From Rhizobium sp. Q54 (lineage in GTDB: Bacteria; Pseudomonadota; Alphaproteobacteria; SMXS01), in contig CAMBYA010000173.1 in the NCBI GenBank assembly GCA_945872035.1, positions 1-5,815 on the forward strand: a stretch of 5,815 bases of DNA, given 5' to 3'. The notes beneath the pieces are model-generated. The model had not been told where the DNA came from, did no database searches, and saw only the letters and a program-made list of their open reading frames with translations. Every line of letters starts with the position of its first letter. The first letter of the stretch is position 1. Below, piece by piece: positions 1-5,533 of the stretch. The position numbers and the translations under genes were made by a program.

Positions 1-423
<423 letters not shown>

Positions 424-427
424 CGTC

Positions 428-434
428 TCTCCTT
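428..434 (-). promoter_or_regulatory. Shine-Dalgarno site of fumC
   Basis: On the minus strand AAGGAGA precedes the fumC ATG by four bases. It is the clearest ribosome binding site on this strand. It implies that fumC is translated independently of the upstream fumarase, whose own start (2072) has only a weak purine-rich stretch. Confidence 0.8.
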
Positions 435-440
435 CGGCAA

Positions 441-457
441 GGGCCGGAGAGCGGCCC
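441..457 (-). other. Small intercistronic hairpin between the two fumarase genes
   Basis: GGGCCG (441-446) and CGGCCC (452-457) form a perfect 6-bp inverted repeat with a 5-nt loop. It starts about 4 nt past the fumA stop codon and lies 7 nt before the fumC ribosome binding site. There is no T-tract, so it is more likely an mRNA-stability or processing element than a terminator, or it may be chance in GC-rich DNA. Confidence 0.35.
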
Positions 458-461
458 CGCG

Positions 462-2072
462 TCAGATGTCCGCGAAGAAGTCGTTGCCCTTGTTGTCAAC
501 GACGATGAACGCGGGGAAGTTCTCGACGTCGATCTTCCAGACAGCCTCCATGCCGAAGTCCTCGAAGTCCAGCACTTCGACCTTGCGGATGTTGTTCTGC
601 GCCAGGATCGCCGCTGGGCCGCCGATCGAGCCGAGATAGAAGCCGCCGTTCTGGGCGCAACTGGTGGTCACCTGCTTGCTGCGGTTGCCCTTGGCCAGCA
701 TCACCATGGAGCCGCCCAGCGGCTGGAACGTCGGCACATAGCTGTCCATGCGGCCGGCCGTGGTCGGGCCGAACGAGCCGCTGGCGTAGCCGTCCGGCTT
801 CTTCGCCGGGCCGGCGTAGTAGACGATGTGGTCCTTCATGTATTGCGGCATGGGCTCGCCGGCCTCGATCTTCTTCAGGATCGCGGCGTGCGCCAGGTCG
901 CGGGCGACCACGATGGAGCCCGTCAGCGACAGCCGGGTCTTGATCGGATACCGGTTCAGCGTCGTCAGGATCTGTTCCATGGGCTGGTTCAGGTCGATCT
1001 GCACCACGTCGCTGTGCAGGTCGGCATCGCCGGGCTCGGGCAGATAGTGGGCAGGTTCGGTCTCGAGCTGCTCGAGATAGATGCCGCCATCGGTGATCTT
1101 GCCCTTGGCCTGCCTGTCGGCCGAGCAGGACACGCCGATGCCGATCGGCACCGAGGCGCCGTGGCGGGGCAGGCGGATGACGCGGACGTCATGGCAGAAA
1201 TACTTGCCGCCGAACTGGGCGCCGATGCCGGTCTTGGCGGTCAGCGCGTGGATCTTGGCTTCCATCTCGATGTCGCGGAAGGCATGGCCGGACGGGCCGC
1301 CCTCGGTCGGCAGATTGTCCAGGTCGCGGGCCGACGCCAGCTTCACCGTCTTCAGGGTCATCTCGGCCGACAGGCCGCCGATCACCACGGCCAGGTGATA
1401 GGGCGGGCAGGCGGAGGTGCCGAGCGTGCGGATCTTCTCGTCGATGAACGGCAGCAGCTTGTCCTCGCGCAGCAGGGTGGGCGTGCCCTGGTAGAGGAAC
1501 GTCTTGTTGGCCGAGCCGCCGCCCTTGGCCATGAACAGGAACTTGTAGGCATCGCCCGGGGTCGCGTAGATGTCGATCTGCGCCGGCAGATTGGTCTTGG
1601 TGTTGACCTCCTCGAACATCTTCAGCGGCGCCATCTGCGAGTAGCGCAAATTGGTGTTGGTGTAGGTGTCGAGCACGCCGCGCGACAAGGCCGCCTCGTC
1701 GTTCTCGCTGGTCCAGACATACTGGCCCTTCTTGCCGACGACGATGGCCGTGCCGGTGTCCTGGCAGCTCGGCAGCACCATGCCGGCGGCGACATTGGCG
1801 TTTTTCAGCAGCTCCAGCGCCACGAAACGGTCGTTGTCGGAGGCTTCCGGATCGTCGAGGATCATGCGGAGCTGGGCCAGGTGGCCGGGGCGCAGCAGAT
1901 GGGCGATGTCGCGCATGGCGTCGCGCGCCAGCAGGGCGAGGCCGTCGCCGTCCACGGTCAGGATCGATTTCCCGCCGATCTTCTCGCGGCCCACGAAATC
2001 CGTGGTCAGCTTCTTGTAGGGCGTGGTGTCGTCGCCCAGCGGGAACATGTCCTGGAATTGGAAAGCGTTCAT
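462..2072 (-). CDS. fumA: Class I fumarate hydratase, [4Fe-4S] type (FumA/FumB-like)
   Basis: Iron-sulfur hydro-lyase converting fumarate to malate; cytosolic and typically oxygen- and superoxide-sensitive. Seen: 536 aa, close to the 548 aa of E. coli FumA. The three cluster cysteines are C103 (SCQDTGTAI), C222 (GTSACPPYH) and C316 (GVSCSADR). Their spacing (119 and 94 residues) equals that of E. coli C105/C224/C318 as I recall it. Counterparts of the substrate-pocket residues of Leishmania fumarase are present at a constant offset of 30: Q104, D105, R143, R391, T437/T438, R441 and K461. KGGGSANKT (183-191) and [11 protein letters not shown] (435-445) are family signatures. The N-terminal domain carries the cluster, and the beta domain (about 380-536) ends in [11 protein letters not shown] at 2072 is chosen because [12 protein letters not shown] aligns with the FumA N-terminus, although no good Shine-Dalgarno precedes it. 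It lies 127 nt after sspB and 38 nt before fumC, the same fumA-fumC order as E. coli. Confidence 0.96.
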   Translation of the reverse strand: MNAFQFQDMFPLGDDTTPYKKLTTDFVGREKIGGKSILTVDGDGLALLARDAMRDIAHLLRPGHLAQLRMILDDPEASDNDRFVALELLKNANVAAGMVLPSCQDTGTAIVVGKKGQYVWTSENDEAALSRGVLDTYTNTNLRYSQMAPLKMFEEVNTKTNLPAQIDIYATPGDAYKFLFMAKGGGSANKTFLYQGTPTLLREDKLLPFIDEKIRTLGTSACPPYHLAVVIGGLSAEMTLKTVKLASARDLDNLPTEGGPSGHAFRDIEMEAKIHALTAKTGIGAQFGGKYFCHDVRVIRLPRHGASVPIGIGVSCSADRQAKGKITDGGIYLEQLETEPAHYLPEPGDADLHSDVVQIDLNQPMEQILTTLNRYPIKTRLSLTGSIVVARDLAHAAILKKIEAGEPMPQYMKDHIVYYAGPAKKPDGYASGSFGPTTAGRMDSYVPTFQPLGGSMVMLAKGNRSKQVTTSCAQNGGFYLGSIGGPAAILAQNNIRKVEVLDFEDFGMEAVWKIDVENFPAFIVVDNKGNDFFADI

Positions 2073-2116
2073 CGGCGGTCTCGGCTCATGCGTTTGGTGC
2101 CAGGAGGCGGCGATCT

Positions 2117-2136
2117 GGTCCCGTTGGGACGGTCCC
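2117..2136 (-). other. GGGAC/GTCCC palindromes in the fumA leader
   Basis: Plus-strand GTCCC (2118-2122), GGGAC (2126-2130) and GTCCC (2132-2136) give two mutually exclusive hairpins, one with a 3-nt loop and one with a single central base. They lie 45-65 nt before the fumA ATG in the sspB-fumA gap. They could be an operator or leader structure; no known regulator motif is recognised. Confidence 0.25.
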
Positions 2137-2160
2137 GCGGCCGGCGCTGCTCCATCCGGC

Positions 2161-2192
2161 TGTCAAGAATGCCGGCGACTCGGGGCGCCGGC
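2161..2192 (-). terminator. Stem-loop just after sspB, followed by a TTGACA box
   Basis: On the minus strand a 7-bp perfect stem (GCCGGCG at 2192-2186 and CGCCGGC at 2177-2171, 8-nt loop) begins 7 nt after the sspB stop codon. It is followed by ATTCTTGACA. The stem could attenuate or terminate sspB transcripts, but the following tract has only a few T residues. TTGACA (2166-2161) is a perfect -35 match that could start a separate fumA transcript. No convincing -10 follows at 16-18 nt. Confidence 0.35.
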
Positions 2193-2199
2193 GGGCGGA

Positions 2200-2688
2200 T
2201 TATTGTTTGCGGAAGATATCGAGGGCAATCACGTTGTTGCCGCCGTCGGCCGCGGACCCGGCGGCCGTGTCGGCCGGCGCGGACCCGGCCGGCCGGTCCG
2301 CCGGTTTGCCGTTCACTTCGCGGAACTGCAGGGCGAACTGCACGCTGGGGTCGAGGAAGCCGACGAGGGCGTCGAACGGGATCACCAGCTTTTCCAGCTT
2401 GCCGGAAAAGCTCAGCTTCACCGAGAACCACGCGTCGTCCACCTCCAGGTCCCAGAACTGGTTTTGCAGCACGATGGTCATATCCTTCGGATGCTGCTGG
2501 CGCAGACGCTCCGGCATCGCCACGCCCGGATGGGTGGTGCTGAACGCCAGGTGGAAATGGTGGTTGCCGATCAGGCCGCTTTTGGCGGTGTCGGCGAGCA
2601 GGTTGCGCACGACGCCGACCAGCGCCGAACGGATCAGCGCGTCGTAGTCGATGTCTCCGCCATCGGAGGATTTTTGCCCGGAAGTCAT
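2200..2688 (-). CDS. sspB: ClpXP adaptor SspB, alphaproteobacterial type
   Basis: Adaptor that binds the ssrA degradation tag and tethers tagged proteins to the ClpX N-domain for ClpXP proteolysis; cytosolic and dimeric in the family. Seen: 162 aa in three parts. A folded domain (about 11-125) contains SGLIGNHHFHLAFST (37-51), MTIVLQNQFWDL (70-81) and the hydrophobic strand LVIPFDALVGFLDPSVQFAL (101-120). A low-complexity Ala/Gly/Pro/Asp linker (about 128-151) follows. The C-terminal tail IALDIFRKQ (154-162) resembles the ClpX-binding LDxFRK tail of Caulobacter SspB. Start: ATG at 2688 gives MTSGQKSS, just before the conserved DYDALIRSAL segment. A GTG at 2790 would add 34 residues with no domain character, across the divergent promoter region. 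No Shine-Dalgarno precedes 2688. An ssrA gene lies 1.1 kb away, which fits the function. The domain organisation makes the call secure. Confidence 0.93.
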   Translation of the reverse strand: MTSGQKSSDGGDIDYDALIRSALVGVVRNLLADTAKSGLIGNHHFHLAFSTTHPGVAMPERLRQQHPKDMTIVLQNQFWDLEVDDAWFSVKLSFSGKLEKLVIPFDALVGFLDPSVQFALQFREVNGKPADRPAGSAPADTAAGSAADGGNNVIALDIFRKQ

Positions 2689-2695
2689 AAGCCAG

Positions 2696-2748
2696 AGACT
2701 AAGCCCGCGCGGGCAGGAGTCAATCGCGTGCGGGCAGAAGCGCGTCAA
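2696..2748 (-). promoter_or_regulatory. Possible sspB promoter region with a 12-bp palindrome and a repeated CGGGCAG element
   Basis: On the minus strand TTGACT (2723-2718) is followed after 16 nt by TAGTCT (2701-2696), a good -35 but a poor -10. A start there would give a nearly leaderless sspB mRNA, which fits the absence of a Shine-Dalgarno before 2688. The spacer contains the perfect palindrome GCCCGCGCGGGC (2703-2714). CGGGCAGgA occurs twice exactly 21 bp apart (2710 and 2731), each copy followed by a TCAA motif. A second -35-like TTGACG lies at 2748-2743. Tentative. Confidence 0.35.
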
Positions 2749-2769
2749 TTCTGTGTGTTTCAGGGCGAC

Positions 2770-2797
2770 TTGACTTTGGGGGCTAAGCACCTAACAT
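2770..2797 (+). promoter_or_regulatory. Probable promoter of the arsR-transporter operon
   Basis: TTGACT (2770-2775, 5/6 to consensus), a 16-nt spacer, then TAACAT (2792-2797, 4/6). The predicted transcription start, about 2804, falls inside the operator-like inverted repeat. That arrangement allows simple steric repression. The leader would be only about 10 nt if translation starts at 2814. Confidence 0.55.
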
Positions 2798-2817
2798 ATG
2801 AACAGGTATTCAAATGT
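2794..2817 (+). promoter_or_regulatory. SmtB/CzrA-type metal-sensor operator
   Basis: Imperfect inverted repeat ACATATGAA (2794-2802), 6-nt centre, TTCAAATGT (2809-2817), matching at 8 of 9 positions. The core ATGAACAGGTATTCAAAT closely resembles the cyanobacterial smt S1/S2 operator core (ATGAACAGTTATTCAGAT, from memory) and the ATGAAC...TTCA logic of czr-type sites. It overlaps the -10 and start-site region and extends over the ATG of the sensor gene itself, so autorepression is predicted, relieved by Zn(II) or a similar metal. Confidence 0.72.
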
Positions 2818-3143
2818 GTGGGTATATCGTGTCCGACGACCTGATCCCGCAAGTGGCCGATACGTTCAAGCTGATGGGCGATCCGTCGCGGCTCGCCATC
2901 CTGATGCTGTGCCTCGACGGGCCGATGCCGGTGGGCGCGATCGCGCTGAAGCTGTCGCTTTCCCCTTCACTGGTCAGCCATCACCTGCGGCTGCTGCGCG
3001 CGGCGCGGCTGGTGCGCTCGGAACGCCGCGGCAAGCAGGTATTCTACGAGGCCGAGGACCATCACATCCGCTGCGTCGTCGCCGACATGATGGAGCACGC
3101 GGCCGAGGAAGCCGGGATCGACACCGGCAAGAGCGCGGCATGA
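2814..3143 (+). CDS. ArsR/SmtB-family metal-responsive transcriptional repressor (predicted Zn-type sensor)
   Basis: Winged-helix dimeric repressor predicted to leave its operator when metal binds. Seen: 109 aa. FKLMGDPSRLAILMLC (18-33) is the family's N-terminal helix motif. The recognition helix lies about LSLSPSLVSHHLRLLRAARL (47-66). The wing is VRSERRGKQVFYEA (67-80). The last helix carries D82-x-H84-x10-H95-x2-E98. This has the same spacing as the alpha5 inter-subunit zinc site of SmtB (D104/H106/H117/E120) and CzrA (D84/H86/H97/H100). The alpha3N cysteine-pair site of Cd/Pb sensors is absent; C2 and C33 are isolated. Start: ATG at 2814 with a weak AGG 7 nt upstream. GTG at 2829 (residue 6) is a real alternative that would leave the whole operator untranslated. 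It overlaps the downstream transporter by ATGA, so the two genes are translationally coupled. Confidence 0.92.
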   Translation: MCGYIVSDDLIPQVADTFKLMGDPSRLAILMLCLDGPMPVGAIALKLSLSPSLVSHHLRLLRAARLVRSERRGKQVFYEAEDHHIRCVVADMMEHAAEEAGIDTGKSAA

Positions 3144-3808
3144 GCGCGTGTTGTGGCGGTGACAATGACGGCCATGGCCATGGCGGGCATGGCCACGATC
3201 ACGCCCATGACCTGGACGGCGTCTATCGCAACGTGTTGTGGATCGTGTTCGGCGTCAACGCGGCCATGTTCTGTATCGAGGCGGTGGCGGGCGCCATGGC
3301 AGGATCGGTGTCGCTGCAGGCCGACGCGTTGGACTTCCTCGCCGACGCCGCCAACTATCTGATCGCCCTGTTCGTCCTTGGCAAGGCCATCACCTGGCGG
3401 GCCGGCGCGGCGCTGGTCAAGGGCGGCGCCATGGCGGTGTTCGGCTTCTACGTGCTGGGCTATTCGGCATACATGGCGACCACCGGCGGCCTGCCGGAAG
3501 CGCCGGTCATGGGCATCGTCGGCGCCATGGCGCTGGTGGCGAATGTGGGCTCTGCGGTGCTTCTGTACAAATTCCGCGGCGGCGATTCCAACCGCCAGTC
3601 GGTCTGGCTGTGCAGCCGCAACGATGCCATCGCCAACGTGGCGGTGATCGGCGCGGCGGGCCTCGTCTACCTGACGCACAGCCACTGGCCGGACCTGGCC
3701 GTCGGCTTCCTGATGGCTGCTCTCAGCCTGCACAGCGCCTGGCAGATCATCCGACATGCCATGGGGGAGTTGCGCGAGAACCGGCTGCACGCGCATCCGG
3801 CGGAGTAG
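3140..3808 (+). CDS. Short cation-diffusion-facilitator-like metal efflux protein with His-rich N-terminus
   Basis: Predicted inner-membrane exporter of Zn, Co or Cd. Seen: 222 aa from the ATG at 3140, whose ATGA overlaps the arsR stop. The N-terminus has C4-C5 then HGHGGHGHDHAH (12-23), a soft metal-binding stretch. Six hydrophobic segments lie at about 31-54, 61-81, 90-113, 121-143, 154-178 and 184-204, then a short tail. Helix 2 has ADALDFLADA, aligning with the CDF motif ADAxHMLSDA; the metal-site pair would be D65/D69. Helix 5 has LCSRNDA, giving C158/D162 where most CDFs have His/Asp. The usual C-terminal cytoplasmic domain (about 80 aa) is missing, so the protein is shorter than typical CDFs of about 300 aa. 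An upstream in-frame ATG at 2798 would run through arsR in another frame and is rejected. Regulation by the upstream sensor is strongly implied. The exact metal is not determinable. Confidence 0.88.
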   Translation: MSACCGGDNDGHGHGGHGHDHAHDLDGVYRNVLWIVFGVNAAMFCIEAVAGAMAGSVSLQADALDFLADAANYLIALFVLGKAITWRAGAALVKGGAMAVFGFYVLGYSAYMATTGGLPEAPVMGIVGAMALVANVGSAVLLYKFRGGDSNRQSVWLCSRNDAIANVAVIGAAGLVYLTHSHWPDLAVGFLMAALSLHSAWQIIRHAMGELRENRLHAHPAE

Positions 3809-3829
3809 TGGCAATGGGTGAGTTAGTGA

Positions 3830-3855
3830 CGGGGCTTCTGTTGCCCGGTGCCCCG
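3830..3855 (-). terminator. Stem-loop near the 3' end of ssrA
   Basis: CGGGGC (3830-3835) and GCCCCG (3850-3855) are perfect 6-bp complements enclosing 14 nt. An alternative shorter pairing, GGGC with GCCC, also exists. It may be a structural helix of the tmRNA coding piece or its transcription terminator. There is no T-run on the minus strand past 3830. It also lies 21 nt after the transporter stop codon on the other strand and could serve both convergent transcripts. Confidence 0.4.
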
Positions 3856-3879
3856 CCGAACCGCGCTTAAGCATGCTTA

Positions 3880-3915
3880 TTAGGCAGCTACTGCGAATGC
3901 CTCATTATCGTTGGC
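3880..3915 (-). other. ssrA proteolysis tag reading frame (ANDNEAFAVAA, stop)
   Basis: Resume codon GCC at 3915-3913, then AAC GAT AAT GAG GCA TTC GCA GTA GCT GCC and TAA (3882-3880), followed directly by a second TAA. Together with the alanine carried by the tmRNA itself, the added tail would be AANDNEAFAVAA. AANDN is typical of alphaproteobacterial tags and fits SspB recognition, and the FAVAA end fits ClpX recognition. It is two residues shorter than the Caulobacter tag as I recall it (AANDNFAEEFAVAA). Confidence 0.93.
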
Positions 3916-4001
3916 ATTTGTGCGTTTGGCCCGATGACGGCGGCTACCATACCGAGCAAAAAGCTTGTCTTTACCACGCACGTCGATCCTGTTTCGCCCC
4001 C

Positions 4002-4029
4002 ATGAACCCAGCCCCGAAGGGAGGAGTAA
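4002..4029 (-). other. Intervening spacer removed between the two tmRNA pieces
   Basis: 28 nt between the encoded CCA (4030) and the first base of the coding piece (4001). It contains a CCC-TTC-GGG mini-hairpin (CCCTTCGGGG). In two-piece tmRNAs this pre-tmRNA loop is excised so that the CCA end is freed and the coding piece gets a mature 5' end. Boundaries follow from the acceptor stem pairing. Confidence 0.75.
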
Positions 4030-4111
4030 TGGTGGAGGCGCCGGGTACCGCCCCCGGGTCCGTAACGCTTATTCCACAAACCGTTTATCGCCATAGTCGG
4101 GTTACCCCGAC
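4030..4111 (-). ncRNA. ssrA: tmRNA acceptor piece
   Basis: About 82 nt if transcription starts near 4111. From the 5' end it has a GTCGGG/CCCGAC hairpin with a GTAA (GNRA-type) tetraloop (4111-4096), the P2 3' strand (GTTTGT region, 4082-4077), a T-arm (CCGGG, loop GGCGGTA, CCCGG; 4057-4041), acceptor strand CGCCTCC (4040-4034), discriminator A (4033) and encoded CCA (4032-4030). The T-stem directly abuts the 7-bp acceptor strand, giving tRNA-like geometry. The T-loop lacks the usual TTCAAAT-like sequence. The leading hairpin may be removed on processing. Confidence 0.85.
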
Positions 4112-4130
4112 ACGCCCTATATAGGCGTGT
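4110..4130. repeat. Inverted repeat centred on the ssrA -10 element
   Basis: ACACGCC (4110-4116), loop CTATATA, GGCGTGT (4124-4130): a perfect 7-bp inverted repeat. The centre also holds the overlapping palindrome CCTATATAGG (4116-4125). It surrounds the predicted -10 box and start site. It could be a regulator site or promote DNA melting. No known operator is recognised. Confidence 0.5.
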
Positions 4131-4146
4131 GCGCGGGAATTTTAAA
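4119..4146 (-). promoter_or_regulatory. Probable ssrA promoter
   Basis: Minus strand: TTTAAA (4146-4141, 4/6 to TTGACA), 16-nt GC-rich spacer, CTATAT (4124-4119, alphaproteobacterial-like -10). The predicted start, near 4111, is the first base of the GNRA-capped hairpin and gives an acceptor piece of about 82 nt. The -35 is not strong, so the position rests mainly on the -10. Confidence 0.55.
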
Positions 4147-4166
4147 GGGGCAGCGCGCATCCCGCT

Positions 4167-4195
4167 GTGACGGCCAAATCCGAATCGGCTATACT
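4167..4195 (+). promoter_or_regulatory. Probable thyA-folA promoter
   Basis: GTGACG (4167-4172, 4/6), a 17-nt spacer, TATACT (4190-4195, 5/6). Transcription would start near 4202, giving a leader of about 25 nt to the GTG at 4227. The promoter overlaps an upstream in-frame GTG (4167), which therefore cannot be the thyA start. Divergent from the ssrA promoter, with about 40 bp between the two -10 regions' outer elements. Confidence 0.6.
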
Positions 4196-4226
4196 CCTCA
4201 TCCACAATTTGCGGCCGGAGCGGCGG

Positions 4227-5021
4227 GTGAAACAATATCTTGATCTGATGCGCCATGTCCGCGACCACGGCGTCGTCAAGACCGACCGGACGGGCACCGG
4301 CACGAAGAGCGTTTTCGGCCATCAGATGCGCTTCGACCTGGCGGAGGGCTTCCCGCTCACCACCACCAAGAAGCTGCACCTGAAGTCCATCGTGCACGAG
4401 CTGCTGTGGTTCCTGTCGGGCGACACCAACATCCGCTACCTGAAGGACAACGGCGTCAGCATCTGGGACGACTGGGCCGACGAGAACGGCGACCTGGGCC
4501 CGGTCTACGGCCACCAGTGGCGCAGCTGGCCGACGCCCGACGGACGGCACATCGACCAGATCGCGGGCGTCATCGAGCAGATCAAGGTCAAGCCGGACAG
4601 CCGGCGCCACATCGTCAGCGCCTGGAACGTGGCCGAGGTGGACGAGATGGCGCTGCCGCCCTGCCACTGCCTGTTCCAGTTCTACGTGGCGGACGGCAAG
4701 CTGTCGTGCCAGCTCTACCAGCGCAGCGCCGATATCTTCCTCGGCGTCCCCTTCAACATCGCCTCCTACGCGCTGCTGACCGAGATGGTGGCGCAGGTGT
4801 GCCGGCTGAAGCCGGGCGAGTTCATACACACCTTCGGCGACGCGCACCTGTACCTGAACCACCTCGAGCAGGCCGACCGGCAGCTGCGGCGCGAGCAGCT
4901 TCCCTTGCCGACCCTGAAGCTCAATCCGTCGGTGACCGACCTGTTCGCCTTCACCTATGACGACATCGTCATCGAGAACTACCAGGCGCACGGCCATATC
5001 GCCGCGCCCGTCGCCGTATGA
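4227..5021 (+). CDS. thyA: Thymidylate synthase ThyA
   Basis: Cytosolic homodimer that methylates dUMP to dTMP using 5,10-methylene-THF, releasing dihydrofolate. Seen: 264 aa, the same length as E. coli ThyA, with all active-site residues at the same numbers: R21 (DRTGTGT), catalytic C146 in [11 protein letters not shown]166 (QRSADIFLG), D169, N177, H207 and Y209. The family signature region RxxL/I...PPCH is intact, and the protein ends IAAPVAV, matching the E. coli C-terminal APVAI. Start: GTG at 4227 (VKQYLDLM aligns with MKQYLELM), with GGAG at 4217-4220, 6 nt upstream. The GTG at 4167 would add 20 unconserved residues and overlaps the promoter. Overlaps folA by ATGA, so translation is coupled. 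The product DHF is the substrate of the next gene's enzyme. Confidence 0.98.
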   Translation: MKQYLDLMRHVRDHGVVKTDRTGTGTKSVFGHQMRFDLAEGFPLTTTKKLHLKSIVHELLWFLSGDTNIRYLKDNGVSIWDDWADENGDLGPVYGHQWRSWPTPDGRHIDQIAGVIEQIKVKPDSRRHIVSAWNVAEVDEMALPPCHCLFQFYVADGKLSCQLYQRSADIFLGVPFNIASYALLTEMVAQVCRLKPGEFIHTFGDAHLYLNHLEQADRQLRREQLPLPTLKLNPSVTDLFAFTYDDIVIENYQAHGHIAAPVAV

Positions 5022-5515
5022 CCCTCTCGCTGGTGGTCGCCATGGCGGCGAACCGCGTGATCGGCCATGCGGGCGGCATGCCGTGGCGGCTGCCGGAAGA
5101 CCTGAAATTCTTCAAGGCCGTCACCATGGGAAAGCCCATGATCATGGGGCGCAAGACCTACGAATCCATCGGCCGGCCGCTGCCGGGGCGCGCCAACATC
5201 GTGGTGACCCGCACCGGCGAGGTGAACGGCGAGGGCATCACGGTCACCCATGATTTCCATGAGGCGGTGAAGCTGGCCCGCGCCATCGCGGCGGGCAATG
5301 AGACCGACGAAATCATGGTGATCGGCGGCGGTAACATCTACGAACAGGCGCTGCCGCTGGCCGACCGCATCTACCTCACCGAAATCCACGCCGACTTCGA
5401 CGGCGACACGTTCCTTCCGGTGCTGGGCGACCAGTGGCGCGAGGTGTCGCGCACGCCGGGCACGCCGCCCGGGGGTGGGCCGACCTATGATTTCGTGGTG
5501 CTGGAACGGGGGTAA
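5018..5515 (+). CDS. folA: Dihydrofolate reductase
   Basis: NADPH-dependent reduction of dihydrofolate to tetrahydrofolate; cytosolic monomer and target of trimethoprim. Seen: 165 aa (E. coli 159). The N-terminal strand is [13 protein letters not shown] (4-16). The loop [14 protein letters not shown] (19-32) holds W23 and the proton-donor acid D28 (E. coli D27). NADPH-binding segments are [16 protein letters not shown] (43-58) and IGGGNIYEQ (102-110). T121 (E. coli T113) sits in YLTEI. The C-terminal strand is YDFVVLER. A Gly/Pro-rich insertion, [13 protein letters not shown] (145-157), replaces the E. coli hairpin before the last strand. No Shine-Dalgarno precedes the ATG at 5018; it overlaps the thyA stop by ATGA and probably depends on coupled translation. 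Confidence 0.97.
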   Translation: MTLSLVVAMAANRVIGHAGGMPWRLPEDLKFFKAVTMGKPMIMGRKTYESIGRPLPGRANIVVTRTGEVNGEGITVTHDFHEAVKLARAIAAGNETDEIMVIGGGNIYEQALPLADRIYLTEIHADFDGDTFLPVLGDQWREVSRTPGTPPGGGPTYDFVVLERG

Positions 5516-5533
5516 AACCCACCCAAATCCGCC

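Larger units (their letters stand above)
3825..4001 (-). ncRNA. ssrA: tmRNA coding piece
   Basis: Begins with GGGGGCG (5' acceptor strand) and the D-loop-like AAACAGGATCGACG. Next come the P2 5' strand (ACAAGC, near 3967-3962) and a pseudoknot-capable GC-rich stretch (about 3955-3925). The tag reading frame is at 3915-3880, with a second stop at 3879-3877. After the tag there is a perfect 12-bp palindrome, TAAGCATGCTTA (3868-3879), and a CGGGGC/GCCCCG stem (3855-3830). The 3' end is estimated, not read directly. Confidence 0.8.
3825..4111 (-). ncRNA. ssrA: Transfer-messenger RNA, two-piece circularly permuted (alphaproteobacterial type)
   Basis: Rescues stalled ribosomes by acting as tRNA-Ala and then as a short mRNA for a degradation tag. 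Seen on the minus strand, in permuted order: an acceptor half ending in CGCCTCCACCA (CCA at 4032-4030), a 28-nt spacer, then a coding half beginning GGGGGCG at 4001. GGGGGCG and CGCCTCC pair as a 7-bp acceptor stem whose third pair is G-U, the alanyl-tRNA synthetase identity signal. The discriminator is A. GGATCGACG (conserved D-loop-like segment) follows in the coding half, then the tag frame ANDNEAFAVAA with TAA TAA. ACAAGC of the coding half can pair with GTTTGT of the acceptor half, as the long P2 helix requires. The outer ends are estimates: the 5' end from a promoter, the 3' end (about 3825) from a stem-loop at 3855-3830. It is convergent with the metal transporter gene and divergent from thyA. 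Confidence 0.94.

Noticed and set aside
828..2543. 571-codon open frame on the plus strand opposite fumA and sspB
   Set aside because: It is antisense to two clearly conserved proteins. Its translation is low-complexity, rich in Gly, Arg, Val, Gln and His, as expected from the opposite strand of GC-rich codons, and has no recognisable domain.
2689..2790. N-terminal extension of SspB from a GTG at 2790
   Set aside because: It would run through the divergent promoter region and add 34 residues with no family counterpart. MTSGQKSS from 2688 fits the family better.
2798..3139. Transporter start at the ATG at 2798 (114 extra residues)
   Set aside because: The extension is arsR read in another frame, Arg- and Ala-rich without domain character. 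The ATGA overlap at 3140 gives the natural start with CC and His-rich residues.
3062..3874. 270-codon minus-strand open frame opposite the transporter
   Set aside because: His- and Gln-rich antisense shadow of the GC-rich transporter gene; no conserved features.
3873..4124. 83-codon plus-strand open frame in the transporter-thyA gap
   Set aside because: It is the complement of the tmRNA gene. All its conserved sequence is explained by the tag, acceptor stem and T-arm.
4167..4226. Upstream GTG start for thyA (20 extra residues)
   Set aside because: The extension is not conserved, has no ribosome binding site and overlaps the predicted -35 and -10. The start at 4227 has GGAG at 6 nt and gives exactly the E. 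coli length.
3888..4997. 369-codon minus-strand open frame opposite thyA and running into ssrA
   Set aside because: It is antisense to the fully conserved thyA and crosses the tmRNA acceptor structure and both promoters. It has no domain features.
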